Positions 18,799 through 27,688 of a stretch of DNA of 64,000 nt are shown in pieces. Below the pieces are notes generated by a model. The model saw only the letters and a program-made list of their open reading frames with translations, made no database searches and was not told where the DNA came from. The first letter of the stretch is position 1; the number at the start of each line of letters is the position of its first letter. This stretch comes from CBDFNC01 sp965249895. GTDB taxonomy: Bacteria; Pseudomonadota; Gammaproteobacteria; Enterobacterales; CBDFNC01. The translations under genes were made by a program, and so were the position numbers. The DNA is taken from assembly GCA_965249895.1 (NCBI GenBank), contig CBDFNC010000004.1:1054001-1118000 (forward strand), written 5' to 3'.

Positions 18799-19938
18799 AT
18801 GTACAAGCTTAACTTAGATCTCCAAGACTTTATGGCCAACTATTGGCAACGAAAACCCTTACTTATACGTGGTGGGTTTAAGGACTTTGAAGATCCTATC
18901 TCTCCGGAAGAAATGGCTGGCCTGGCAATGGAAGAAGATGTTCAATCCCGCCTTGTCCATAAAGACAGTGGAGGTCACTGGCAAGCCGAGTGTGGCCCTT
19001 TCCAAAGTTTTGAACGTTTGGATCACAATGGAGCTACCCTGCTCAACCAAGCCGTCAATCATTGGCATGGACCATCGGCCGAACTAGCAAACGCATTTCA
19101 GTTTATTCCAAGTTGGCGCTTTGACGATCTAATGATCAGCTACTCCACCCCCGAAGGCGGTGTCGGCCCCCATATAGATAACTATTGCGTGTTTATAATT
19201 CAGGGCCAGGGCAAACGTCACTGGCGGGTTGGAGAAAAACAGCCACTGAAAGAATTCGCGGCTCATGGAGTCCTTAAGCACTGTGAAGCCTTCGATGCCT
19301 CAATCGATGCAATACTAGAGCCAGGTGATGTACTCTATATCCCACCCGGCTGCCCCCACGAGGGTTACGCGGTGGAAACGGCAATTAACTATTCTGTTGG
19401 TTTTAGGGCTCAGGATCAAAAAGAACTGTTGAACGACTTTAGCGATTACCTGTTACAGCAAGACAGACCTTTCAGCCGTTATAGCGATCCTGATCTGCAA
19501 CCAAGATCCCAGTATGGCGCCATAGGGATTAATGAAGTTGCACAGCTACAGCAACTAATGACAGATATCATCACGGATAAGTCCGTGCTGTTTGATTTCC
19601 TGGGACAAAACCTCTCTGCCAGTAGTCACGAGCTAGATCTCGCACCATTGAGTAAAGAGGAGCAAGTATCCCTGGATATCCTGAAAGGCGAAACAGAAAT
19701 CGGCTCTTACCTGGTGCGTATTAGCGGTCTTAAGTGTCTGTATTTTGCTGAACTGGATAACGCTGTGTTTATTAATGGGGAGCGGTATAACGTAGACCCG
19801 AGTATCGCCGACGGGATCCGCTTGTTATGTAACCAACTGGAAATTACCGCAGATGAACTGACCCCCTGGCTGGAAAAACCCGCTTTTAGCCAATGCCTGA
19901 TTACTTGGATTGACGCAGGTTTGTTTTATTTCGAATAG
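18799..19938 (+). CDS. roxA: Ribosomal protein uL16 arginine hydroxylase (RoxA/YcfD)
   Basis: This is a JmjC-type 2-oxoglutarate/Fe(II) oxygenase. The Fe ligands are visible as GPHIDNY (HxD) and the distal His in PPGCPHEGYA; NYSVGFRA carries the conserved Arg. The N-terminus DFMANYWQRKPLLIRGGF matches YcfD, which hydroxylates Arg81 of L16. The in-frame codons from 18724 cross the purB hairpin, so I place the start at the ATG 18799 (about 380 residues, the family length). Confidence 0.92.
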   Translation: MYKLNLDLQDFMANYWQRKPLLIRGGFKDFEDPISPEEMAGLAMEEDVQSRLVHKDSGGHWQAECGPFQSFERLDHNGATLLNQAVNHWHGPSAELANAFQFIPSWRFDDLMISYSTPEGGVGPHIDNYCVFIIQGQGKRHWRVGEKQPLKEFAAHGVLKHCEAFDASIDAILEPGDVLYIPPGCPHEGYAVETAINYSVGFRAQDQKELLNDFSDYLLQQDRPFSRYSDPDLQPRSQYGAIGINEVAQLQQLMTDIITDKSVLFDFLGQNLSASSHELDLAPLSKEEQVSLDILKGETEIGSYLVRISGLKCLYFAELDNAVFINGERYNVDPSIADGIRLLCNQLEITADELTPWLEKPAFSQCLITWIDAGLFYFE

Positions 19939-20076
19939 CGCTATCGCGCCGGAGCTCTCCGGTGCGAATTGTAAACCTTTATTTCCAGCCTACTGTTGCT
20001 GTTTTTTCCGGTCAAAGTAAAAGCCACTATTTTTATAAAAAGGGGACTTTTTCCTTTGCCGCATAAGGAGATCAAC

Positions 20077-21105
20077 ATGGCTGTCTTTGACTGTATCGAT
20101 TTCGATCACCACGAAGAAGTGGTCTTTAGTAATCATAAAGAATCCGGCCTTAAGGCAATTATCGCTATCCACAATACTCACCTGGGCCCGGCTATCGGCG
20201 GTTGCCGAATGTGGAACTACGCAAGCTCTCAGGAAGCCCTGACCGATGTGCTTCGGCTCTCCAGAGGCATGACCTATAAAAACGCCATGGCGGGAATTCC
20301 CTATGGTGGAGGGAAATCCGTGATTATCGGCAATGCCAAAACCGACAAAAATCCTAACCTACTGCAAGCGTTTGGCCGCTTTGTGAATAAGCTCGGAGGC
20401 CGTTACATTTCCGCCGAAGACGTAGGAACCTCCCCTAAAGACATAGCCGAAATAGCTAAGACCACCCGATTTGTGGCCGGTGTCGAAGGCAAAAGTGGCG
20501 ATCCCTCCCCCTTTACCGCATATGGTACGTTTCTTGGGATCAAAGCAGCCATTCAACATAAGTTTGGCACCGACGATCTAAAAGATGTCCGGGTTGCCGT
20601 ACAGGGTCTGGGCCACGTGGGTTACTTTCTGTGCCGGCGCCTTCATCAGGCCGGCGCAAAGCTCGTGGTTTCCGACATTAACAGTGAAAACCTGAAGTTC
20701 GCCGAGTTAGAGCTGGATGCTGTGGTGGTGAAGCCAGAAGAGATCTACTCACAAGATGTTGATATTTACGCACCCTGCGCATTAGGGGGCACGGTAAATG
20801 ACCTGACGCTAGATATACTGAAAGCTCAGATCATCGCAGGCTGCGCCAATAATCAGTTGGCCGAGAAACGCCACGATTTAGCCACCAAAGAGCTGGGGAT
20901 CCTTTATACCCCAGATTACGTGATAAATGCGGGTGGGGTGATCAACGTATCATTCGAAGCTCACTATGATCAGGATAAGGCAATCAGAAAAATAGAAGGG
21001 ATATCTGACACCCTAACCGACATTTTCCAGCGAGCCGATAAGCTCAATCAACCCACGGGATCCATCGCAGATGAAATGGCTAAAGAGAAAATCGAGGCGG
21101 CTTAA
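20077..21105 (+). CDS. Leucine dehydrogenase-like amino acid dehydrogenase
   Basis: This member of the Glu/Leu/Phe/Val dehydrogenase family has 342 residues. The substrate-binding glycine loop with catalytic Lys is YKNAMAGIPYGGGKSVI, the second Asp region is SAEDVGTS, and the NAD-binding fold shows VAVQGLGHVGYFLCRRL. The length and sequence suit leucine (or valine/phenylalanine) dehydrogenase, deaminating branched-chain amino acids to 2-oxo acids. The ATG at 20077 is preceded by AAGGAG at ideal spacing. It appears monocistronic; exact substrate is inferred. Confidence 0.88.
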   Translation: MAVFDCIDFDHHEEVVFSNHKESGLKAIIAIHNTHLGPAIGGCRMWNYASSQEALTDVLRLSRGMTYKNAMAGIPYGGGKSVIIGNAKTDKNPNLLQAFGRFVNKLGGRYISAEDVGTSPKDIAEIAKTTRFVAGVEGKSGDPSPFTAYGTFLGIKAAIQHKFGTDDLKDVRVAVQGLGHVGYFLCRRLHQAGAKLVVSDINSENLKFAELELDAVVVKPEEIYSQDVDIYAPCALGGTVNDLTLDILKAQIIAGCANNQLAEKRHDLATKELGILYTPDYVINAGGVINVSFEAHYDQDKAIRKIEGISDTLTDIFQRADKLNQPTGSIADEMAKEKIEAA

Positions 21106-21128
21106 GGAGTCGACACTAGCGCCAGTTC

Positions 21129-21161
21129 AATGTGGGAGCTGCGTAGCAGCGCTCCCACATT
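21129..21161. repeat. REP-like inverted repeat after leucine dehydrogenase
   Basis: AATGTGGGAGC (21129-21139) and GCTCCCACATT (21151-21161) form an 11-bp perfect stem with an internal TGC/GCA extension. It could act as a terminator without a T run. The GTGGGAGC core also resembles REP elements of other gammaproteobacteria; genome copy number is unknown. Confidence 0.6.
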
Positions 21162-21299
21162 GTGCCAAGGGTTTGGGTAGATGACGGCTTTACGCAACAC
21201 CTTGTATTCACTCTAACCCGCGCCGCGATGGGGGACAGATGTTCCCTGAACTTGCGATTGGCTGCCCAACTCTTCGCTGACGCTGGTACAAACCAGTCG

Positions 21300-21470
21300 T
21301 TTATCAAAGCAATAAGTCATTATCATGCTGGGTAACATATAGCAGGCTGGTATTTTTCTGTTGCTCCAGCAACTCAATGAAGCCCAATACCAGCTGGCGG
21401 TTACTCTCATCCAATCCCTGGCAAGGCTCATCCAGAATTAACAGGGCCGACTGTTTGGTAATGGCGCGAC
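21300..21470 (-). pseudogene. Fragment of an ABC ATPase, ModF-like
   Basis: Read on the minus strand from 21470, this encodes ITKQSALLILDEPCQGLDES followed by NRQLVLGFIELLEQQK and LLYVTQHDND, i.e. Walker B and D-loop of an ABC ATPase. The ILDEPxQGLDxxNRQLV pattern is like the C-terminal half of ModF (PhrA), a molybdenum-associated twin ATPase. The frame breaks after about 55 codons, and the 5' part is replaced by a group II intron remnant, so the gene is dead. Confidence 0.65.
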
Positions 21471-21831
21471 TACGTAGATTTGGCAGTCATCTGCATTACG
21501 GCAAAATTTGTGTCCTCTTCGCTCCAATTCTTTATCAAGCTCATCGAGTACAATATTTGATAATAACGGTGACAAGGGTCCTCCTTGTTGAGTGCCTTTT
21601 CGTCGCTGCTCTACAAGTCCGTTTCGCATTAGTCCGCATTGTAGATATTGTCTTATCAACTTCAGAACACGTTTATCCTCAATTTCCTGGGACAGCCTGT
21701 GCATCAACCTATCGCTGTCTCTTGATCAGATTTCATCTCACGATGAGCACCCTTGCATAGGCTAGCGGTTCCCGCCCGACTGAGCCCGTAGAGGACTTAC
21801 ACCTCCTCGAACAACGCCATGCTCGGCGCAC
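21471..21831 (-). pseudogene. Group II intron remnant with reverse-transcriptase fragment
   Basis: The right edge (21831) reads on the minus strand as GTGCGCCGAGCATGGCGTTG, a typical group II intron 5' end, followed by GGTGTAAGTCCTC-like domain I sequence. Codons 21707-21471 encode an RT fragment (VLKLIRQYLQCGLM, GTQQGGPLSPLLSNIVLDEL). The catalytic YADD is altered to NADD, and the RT stops abruptly at the ModF fragment. The intron therefore lost its 3' half and is inactive. It is not closely similar to the intron at 32.8-34.8 kb. Confidence 0.75.
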
Positions 21832-22110
21832 AAATCCCGATAAGTAGATCTGTAAAATGGCGAGGGCTCTTTGCCAGTCGAGTGCACGCCGAATAAAGCG
21901 CTACAGAGCCTATGACAGACCTGGTCGTTTGGCGAACAAGCTGCATATGTCTGAACGCCCCGCCAGCGTGGAAACAGTTAGATATAAGGGCATAGGGAGA
22001 TTGATAGGGTTTATGGTAGAACTGTATCGTGACTTCGTTAGAAGCTAAGCCGCGTTAGGTGATGATCGGTAAGTTTCCCAGTAAATCGACTTTAGCCCTA
22101 AACAAAAAAA
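21832..22110. other. Intergenic stretch without a recognisable gene
   Basis: About 280 bp between the intron remnant and the IS30 remnant. A 63-codon plus-strand ORF (21857-22048) has no recognisable motif and I do not call it. The sequence is probably scrambled mobile-element debris. Confidence 0.4.
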
Positions 22111-22299
22111 AGATTCGATTTGATTATTCGATATCCAGAAAATGTGAAGACGATTACTTCAATTAATGGCACTGAGATCCGACTGTACCAGCCAAAGACT
22201 GAGAGTATGGAAAGCCTAACACAACAGCAATGTGACATCATTGCGAATAAGTTAAATAGCCGACCAAGAAAAAGGCTCGGCTATAACACACCAGAGTAA
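22111..22299 (+). pseudogene. IS30-family transposase C-terminal fragment
   Basis: The in-frame stretch ending at the stop 22297-22299 encodes SINGTEIRLYQPKTESMESL and then IIANKLNSRPRKRLGYNTPE. This matches the hallmark IS30 transposase C-terminus (N-G-x-I-R-Q-Y and LNxRPRKxLGxxTP). The rest of the element is missing. Confidence 0.75.
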
Positions 22300-22320
22300 A
22301 TCTACTGTGGAAACTAGCGG

Positions 22321-24042
22321 CTATTGTCGCGGTTCAACCTTGCTACTAGGCTTCAATTCCCAGTGCTTGGCTTTACTGGTATGGCCGATGCCGGGATTAA
22401 AGCTGTTGGTGGGATCCAATTCTTTATAGAAGGCCTTAAGCGGAGCCTTGGCCTGATACTCATGGCCGACATTGTGTTCGGCCGGGTATTCAGCACCGCG
22501 CGCATCAAAGCTGGCCAAAATCTGGTTTTTCACCACCTTGGCATCCACACCGGGCTTCATGATGTAGTTTTGGTGCATCACATGGCAAAAGAAGTGGCCG
22601 TAATAAAGCTTAACGGCTATTTGATCGGCCAGCTCCTTGGGCAGTTGTTCAAACCAATCCTGCTCATTGCGAGGGAAGGCCACATCGATGGTCATCACTG
22701 AACCCAGGCTGTCTCCGCCCATGATCTTCTGCCGGCCTATGGCTCCGCCGGCGACAAAGCGGTGCAAAATGGCTTGATCGGCTTCTCTTTCGGTGCATTC
22801 AAAGTAGTCGCCGTCCTGCTCCTTGAAGAACTCCTGCAGATAGGCTCGGGTTTCGTCGACCCCGCCGTTGCTGGTTTCAACAATCCAGTGATGCTCAAAG
22901 CGATCGCGAAATTGCTCCATCCGCTTGGGCAGGTGATTGGGCCACAAATAACTGAGCGCCTGCATAACCCGATCTGAGAATTGGCTCGGTAAAAAACTAA
23001 ACTTGCTGGTCCAGCGATCTACCACTCGCTTTAGGGCAAACATTTTAGGCATGTACTTGCTGCCCAGCTTATCGATCACCAAAAAGGAGTCTTTGCCGTA
23101 TTTTTTACAGGTGTCGTAGCATTCGCGGTGCAAATACTCGCCCGAAACCGGCAGATTGGTGAAATTTGACAACATATCCCGGCGCATTTTCTCCATCACT
23201 GCCGGATCGTTGGTGCCTATATAAAACACCTGCTGCTTTTTTGGTATCTCAAAAGTATCCAGGCGCACGGCGAACACGGCAATTTTGCCGGCGCAGCCTG
23301 ACGATTGATACAGACGCCGGCCATCATTGTTAAACCGGGACGGAGTGTCGGCGTCGATATCGCGCACGCGCTCTTCGTATTCGTTGTCTGAGGCCCTCAA
23401 ATCCGGATAGGCCACGTCCTCTTGACGATAATTTTGTTCTTGTAGGTTGGTCAAAATAGTTTCGGGGTTGTCGCCCAATTCGATGCCTAGATTGTTAACC
23501 AGAGCCAGCTCGCCCTGCTCATTGATCTGAGCATAGATTGACATCTCGGTATAGGCCGGCCCGCGCTGCACCAAGGCTCCCCCGGAGTTATTGCAAATGC
23601 CGCCGACAATGGAAGCGCCGATGCACGAAGAGCCAATGACCGAGTGCGGTTCGCGGCCATAGGGTTTGAGTACATCTTCAAGGCCAAACAGGGTACTGCC
23701 TGCCAGGCCGACAAACTGTTTGCCTTGATCGAGCAATTGAATAGCATTGATGCGCATGGTGCTGATGATCACTATAGGGCGATCGTAATCCTTGCCATCT
23801 GGGGTGGAGCCCCCGGTCAAGCCGGTATTGGCCGCCTGCATGATGACAATCACATCCGCGTCAATACAAGCCCGCAGGCATTTCCAAACATCTAACAGGG
23901 TGGCTGGCCGCACCACGGCAAGGGCCTCACCAGAACCCAGCCTAAAGCCCTTGCTATAGGGTTGGATTTTTTCAGGATCGGTCAGGGTGAAGCTGGAACC
24001 AACAATATGTATTAACTGATCAACGAGTGGCTGAGAGGTCAT
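22321..24042 (-). CDS. dld: Quinone-dependent D-lactate dehydrogenase
   Basis: Dld is a peripheral membrane FAD enzyme that oxidises D-lactate to pyruvate and feeds quinones. The 573-residue protein has the FAD-binding IVIMQAANTGLTGGSTPDG near residue 75, SVIGSSCIGASIVGGICNNSGG near 150, and the family's C-terminal KQKIMGGDSLGSVMTIDVAF and HNVGHEYQAK. The in-frame extension to 24126 runs into the IS end, so the ATG at 24042 is chosen; length then matches E. coli Dld (571). An ISAs1 element sits 82 bp upstream and may have displaced the native promoter. Confidence 0.94.
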   Translation of the reverse strand: MTSQPLVDQLIHIVGSSFTLTDPEKIQPYSKGFRLGSGEALAVVRPATLLDVWKCLRACIDADVIVIMQAANTGLTGGSTPDGKDYDRPIVIISTMRINAIQLLDQGKQFVGLAGSTLFGLEDVLKPYGREPHSVIGSSCIGASIVGGICNNSGGALVQRGPAYTEMSIYAQINEQGELALVNNLGIELGDNPETILTNLQEQNYRQEDVAYPDLRASDNEYEERVRDIDADTPSRFNNDGRRLYQSSGCAGKIAVFAVRLDTFEIPKKQQVFYIGTNDPAVMEKMRRDMLSNFTNLPVSGEYLHRECYDTCKKYGKDSFLVIDKLGSKYMPKMFALKRVVDRWTSKFSFLPSQFSDRVMQALSYLWPNHLPKRMEQFRDRFEHHWIVETSNGGVDETRAYLQEFFKEQDGDYFECTEREADQAILHRFVAGGAIGRQKIMGGDSLGSVMTIDVAFPRNEQDWFEQLPKELADQIAVKLYYGHFFCHVMHQNYIMKPGVDAKVVKNQILASFDARGAEYPAEHNVGHEYQAKAPLKAFYKELDPTNSFNPGIGHTSKAKHWELKPSSKVEPRQ

Positions 24043-24123
24043 AAGGGCTACTATTTTGTTGCAATACGACAACCAATTATACGCGATCAGGGTTTGGGTT
24101 GAAATGGCCCACTCAGTTAAGGA

Positions 24124-26049
24124 CACGGCGAATCTACGCTAATCCTTGCAAACCGCTGCAGGTCTGGAGTTTTTAGTCATTTTCAAACAGTCAAACACCG
24201 CCCTTACGTTTAACATCAGCTTTTTCATCATTTCTGGGATCGTTTCTTTGCTCTTCCGGCTTTTAAGCAGGCCAATAGTAAAGCGCCGTAAGCGTGTAAT
24301 ATTCTCGGGACCAAATCCTGTTCGAATCTGGCTACGATCTTCATCGTAATTCCAATCAATCATATAATGGCAGCTCTCTACTGACCAGTGACCTCGATTA
24401 TCCTTAAGCACACGCTTAGCGTTCGCTTCCTCCTCAGGCACGCTGGTAATGCCATACACTATCTCATGACTTGGCTTGCCGGTTTTTTTGTCGATGCTGT
24501 CACGCTCAACCATAAAGGCCTGGCGTACATAGGGGAACTCGAGATAATCATTCAGTGCCGTGGTCGTCCATATTTTTCGGGTTTCAATCCGACCATGCTC
24601 ACCCTGGCCAAGCTGAATAGCACCCGCATCGTCAGTAACATTGTCAAAATACAATTTAATATCAGACAGCAGGTTTTTCTGGTTAGCTTTTACTGTGAAG
24701 TGATAATGCGCACCTCGCTCACCGACCAGATATTTAGCCAGTTCACGCTGGGTAAGCAAGGCGTCAGCGGTGATGGTTCGACCTTTAATATCAATCGCAT
24801 CCAGCATTGGTGCAGCAATTTTGATTTCATTGGTTTGCTTTTCTTCGTCACTCCCATCAACGGCTAATGTACCGACTTTTTTTAGGTGTAGCAGCGCCCG
24901 CTATCATGGCCAACGGCACTCATGATATGAGTTTGCAGGCCTTTTTCATCAATGGCTGAGCACATGGTTTTGCCATCGATAGCCAAACTTTCATCGATCT
25001 CAGCATATTGTGCATTCCAGGTATTCAGCGCTCGATACAGCTGCTCTGGGTTTACACTAATCAGCGCATTGCGAATAACGGTTCGGCTGGGTACTTCATA
25101 TTTTCCATCGCGTTTTCGGCATCTGAAACGACTGCGTGCTTTTTGACCTAAGGCCTGTACCCAGATGGAGATATCTTTGTATCCCACCATGCCACAAAGC
25201 ACTGCTGCTACGGACAAAGAAAGAATGGTAGGCATGTGATGTTTTTTGCCTTGTGCACGGCGACAGTCATCGACACCTTGAAATACATCATAAAGTGATA
25301 GCATTTGATTGGCAGTGAGTTTCATCCGTCTCATCCCCCCTGTTCGATAACGGTCATTAAACAAAGGACGAGAAAGTAAAGCTTGTACATTGCGTTGCAG
25401 TGGCTGAACAAAGACTAATTTGCGTGACTGTGTGCGCTCACTGTAATGGTCGCGTGTGCGGCTATAGCCTTTGGTTGAACCGACTAGGAGCCAGTTTGAT
25501 GCGCGATAAATCGTGCCCTGGTAACGCTCGGGATCGACAAAGGTTTCTAACAGTAGCAAGGGGTAGGAAAATCGCTCTATCCAGTCTTGCTGGATCCTGC
25601 GTCGACATAGAGACAGGATCTGTGAAGCGCGGTTTTTGACGTGACAGCCGGGCAGGATAAGGAAGCGTGAATTATTCGCCACTAAGTTGAGTCTGTCATA
25701 CTGGTGGCGGTAGCCCCAACCAATCCACTGATCCCTAGCGGAGCACTTAAGAGCAGCAGCGGAGAAGCTTAACAATGCCACCGGTTGATTATCTACGGTG
25801 GCAAAATACCAGATGGTGTTGCCAATTTTTGGCAGTGCACCAAGGTAGTGGTGAGTTTGCATAAGCTCGCGAAAAAGCGGCTCTTCCGATGCTTCAACAA
25901 GCCTGATTTTGAGTGGTGAATGCAGCAAACTATCTCTCGTGTATTTACTTGAGAGATAGCATCTTTACTCAAATCAGGTGTTTTGTCCAGAAAATAAGGG
26001 TATCTTTTTGTTTTTACAGGTAAAAACTAGCTAGTGTAGATTGGCCCTG
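24124..26049 (-). mobile_element. ISAs1-family insertion sequence with 10-bp target duplication
   Basis: The ends are imperfect inverted repeats: left CACGGCGAATCTACGCTAAT and, inverted from the right, CAGGGCCAATCTACACTAGC. The same 10 bp, CAGTTAAGGA, flank both sides (24114-24123 and 26050-26059), fitting the 8-10 bp target duplication of ISAs1. The 1,926-bp element carries one long transposase frame on the minus strand, broken by a frameshift, so it is probably immobile. It lies directly upstream of dld. Confidence 0.88.
24139..25928 (-). pseudogene. ISAs1-family transposase with N-terminal DUF4338/DruA-like domain, frameshifted
   Basis: Residues about 1-190 of the first frame (LVEASEEPLFRELMQTHHYLG, GWGYRHQYDRLNLVANNSRF, SLCRRRIQQDW) look like the DUF4338 domain also found in Druantia DruA. 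It continues into the H-repeat-associated domain (LSLYDVFQGVDDCRRAQGKK) and the first DDE Asp (LAIDGKTM). A one-base loss near 24880, just before a run of seven A, gives a stop; the second frame (24807-24139) carries ITADALLTQRELAKY and HWSVESCHYMIDWNYDED with the remaining catalytic residues. Confidence 0.8.
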
Positions 26050-26059
26050 CAGTTAAGGA

Positions 26060-26138
26060 TATCAACAGACTCTGCGGAGCTTCTTTTCGCTGACATAGAT
26101 CAAGCTGTAGGTAAGTTTTGGCTAGCGAACGCCAAGGG
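26060..26138. other. Short unassigned segment right of the ISAs1 element
   Basis: About 80 bp between the ISAs1 target duplication and the point where similarity to the IS91-like transposase begins. I recognise nothing in it. Confidence 0.4.
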
Positions 26139-26640
26139 CATTGCCCGGCTTGTCAGCACAACGCCAACAATGACTGGTTAGCGGCGTAGCAGCAAAAGTT
26201 ACTGCCGGTTGATTATTACCTGCTCACTTTCACGCTACCGTATCAACTAAGGGCCTTTGTCTGGCACCACCAAACTACGTTGGCCAGGGAGAAAGTGCGC
26301 TAACCTATCGCGCCAGATACCTTTATCGCTGAGTAAGGACCAGGTGACGTTCCGCTATAAACAGAGCAAACCATCACCGAAGCGGCAAGCGCATTCCTGT
26401 GGCGGGTGCTACAACATGTTCTACCGAAAGGTTTTCGACGAGCACGTAATTATGGCTTCTTGCACGGCAGCGCCAAACAGACCTTAAAACGGTTACAACT
26501 GATGCTCAACGTCGCATCACCAATCGTGCTGCAGAATACAACAAATGGTGTGCTGTCCAAAATGCCACGATGAAATGGACCTCTGCTTTATCCGCCGAGG
26601 CCGCACGTCATCTTTGGCCTGACGAGCTAAAACAAGGATG
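26139..26640 (+). pseudogene. Decayed IS91-like transposase remnant
   Basis: This stretch is a degraded copy of the transposase at 30738-31802. It starts inside the zinc-finger region (CCCGGCTTGTCAGCACAACG matches 30938 onward), has stops such as GCGTAGCAG, and an internal deletion of about 340 bp between CACCACCAAACTACG and TGGCCAGGGAG. The Y2 region survives as LTYRARYLYR. It retains TGG at the codon that is TAG in the other copy. Its 3' flank matches that of the other copy down to the attC site. Confidence 0.8.
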
Positions 26641-26832
26641 TGACCAAGCAAACGGAGTTGTGGCGTATTAAAATTAACTTGAAGTTAGGAGAGTGAATGC
26701 CGCGATAAAAAAACAATAAATACACTTGATTGCCAATATTCCGTTGGCAATTCGGGCCATGCTAACTCGAAAAAAAGAGCAACATAAAGCCCTCCTTCCT
26801 TGCGATTAGATATTTCCTATATCCCCGGGCTT
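26641..26832. repeat. Shared flank between IS91-like remnant and attC (copy A)
   Basis: About 190 bp closely similar to 31803-32011 (copy B), including GAAGTTAGGAGAGTGAATGC, a TTGCCAAC/GTTGGCAA inverted repeat and GAGCAACATAAAGCCCTCCT. Both copies lie between an IS91-like 3' end and an attC-like site, while the sequence on the other side of each attC is unrelated. I see no convincing gene in it. Confidence 0.75.
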
Positions 26833-26884
26833 GTCCAACCAAAGGATTAAGTCGCGGCTGAGCGCGACCTAATCCTTGTTAGTT
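26833..26884 (-). repeat. attC-like recombination site 1
   Basis: On the minus strand the site runs from a CTAACAAGGATTA arm to a TTAATCCTTTG arm and ends in GTTGGAC, which fits the integron core GTTRRRY. The arms AAGGATTA/TAATCCTT and GTCGCG/CGCGAC pair with a single mismatched position between them, the shape expected of attC bottom-strand hairpins with extrahelical bases. It abuts the YefM-YoeB cassette. Confidence 0.75.
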
Positions 26885-26941
26885 ATGTGCCATTGCGCTA
26901 AAATGTACACATAAACGTACATGAACACTTTGGAGTTCAAC

Positions 26942-27193
26942 ATGGATGCAATAAGCTATACAGCAGCTAGAGCAAATTTAGCAAATACAATGGCCAATGT
27001 CTGTAAAGACCATGCGCCAATTATCATTACTCGTAAAAGTGAAGAGCCTGTTGTTATGATGTCTTTAGAAGACTATAACGCAATGCAAGAAACAACTTAT
27101 TTACTCAGATCTCCAGCAAATGCTAGAGATCTTTTAGAGTCTATTGCCGAACTTGAAGCTGGTAATGGGACTGATCGAGAGCTTCTTGAATGA
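26942..27193 (+). CDS. yefM: Type II antitoxin, Phd/YefM family
   Basis: This antitoxin of about 83 residues has the family opening MDAISYTAARANLANTMANV, followed by DHAPIIITRKSEEPVVMMSL-EDYNAM. The ATG at 26942 has GGAG 7 bases upstream; an earlier in-frame ATG at 26921 lacks one. It ends in ATGA overlapping yoeB. YefM neutralises YoeB and, with it, represses the shared promoter. It is a self-promoted cassette antisense to the integron direction, a common arrangement for toxin-antitoxin cassettes. Confidence 0.92.
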   Translation: MDAISYTAARANLANTMANVCKDHAPIIITRKSEEPVVMMSLEDYNAMQETTYLLRSPANARDLLESIAELEAGNGTDRELLE

Positions 27194-27450
27194 AATTAAC
27201 TTTTTCAACTAAAGCTTGGGAACAATACATTTACTGGCAAACCACAGACAAAAAAATACTCAAACGCCTAAATTTACTAATTAAAGATATTCAGAGAACT
27301 CCCAATGAAGGAATTGGAAAACCAGAACCTCTAAAACATGGATTGTCCGGATACTGGTCTCGTCGTATAAACGATGAGCACAGAATTGTATACAAGCATC
27401 AAGATGATACGATTCTAATTGCACAGCTACGCTACCATTACGGCACATAG
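27190..27450 (+). CDS. yoeB: Type II toxin YoeB, ribosome-dependent mRNA interferase
   Basis: This 86-residue RelE-superfamily toxin keeps the YoeB core: FSTKAWEQYIYWQTTDKK, PLKHGLSGYWSRRINDEHRI and the terminal LRYHY with the catalytic His. The Glu in GIGKPEPLK and the Arg in SRRI fit the known active site. It overlaps yefM by 4 bp (ATGA). It looks intact. Confidence 0.94.
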   Translation: MKLTFSTKAWEQYIYWQTTDKKILKRLNLLIKDIQRTPNEGIGKPEPLKHGLSGYWSRRINDEHRIVYKHQDDTILIAQLRYHYGT

Positions 27451-27454
27451 ACAT

Positions 27455-27604
27455 AATGATTCCCACTGGCAGTGTCAGCCTCCTGCGCTTATTCGTGGGT
27501 TAGCTTAACTAAAGCCACACTGTTTGATGAACTATCAAACATTCACCGGAGGCTGATATGTCTAAATCTAACACACTTTTTATTGGCTTAGACGTCCATA
27601 AAGA
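27455..27604 (+). mobile_element. IS110-family left-end remnant
   Basis: An ATG at 27558 after CCGGAGG encodes MSKSNTLFIGLDVHK, the start of an IS110/IS1111 DEDD transposase (first catalytic Asp in GLDVHK). About 100 bp of non-coding left end precede it. The gene is cut at codon 16 by the IS66-like left end. Confidence 0.75.
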
Positions 27605-27688
27605 GTAAGCGCTTAATTGTCGACGTGGTTTTCAATCCAATGAATTGCCTCATAATGCTCCCATTCATTTATTACTCGGGATGCACTT

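Noticed and set aside
21857..22048. 63-codon ORF between the intron remnant and the IS30 remnant
   Set aside because: Composition and context suggest scrambled mobile-element sequence; no recognisable domain.
24860..24890. Run of seven A at the ISAs1 transposase frame break as a programmed -1 slippery site
   Set aside because: The stop TAA is met before the A run in the first frame, so ribosomes would terminate before slipping. A simple one-base loss explains it better.
24882..25928. Druantia anti-phage system
   Set aside because: Only a DruA-like domain is present, fused to a transposase inside a bounded IS; no DruB-E or helicase gene is nearby.
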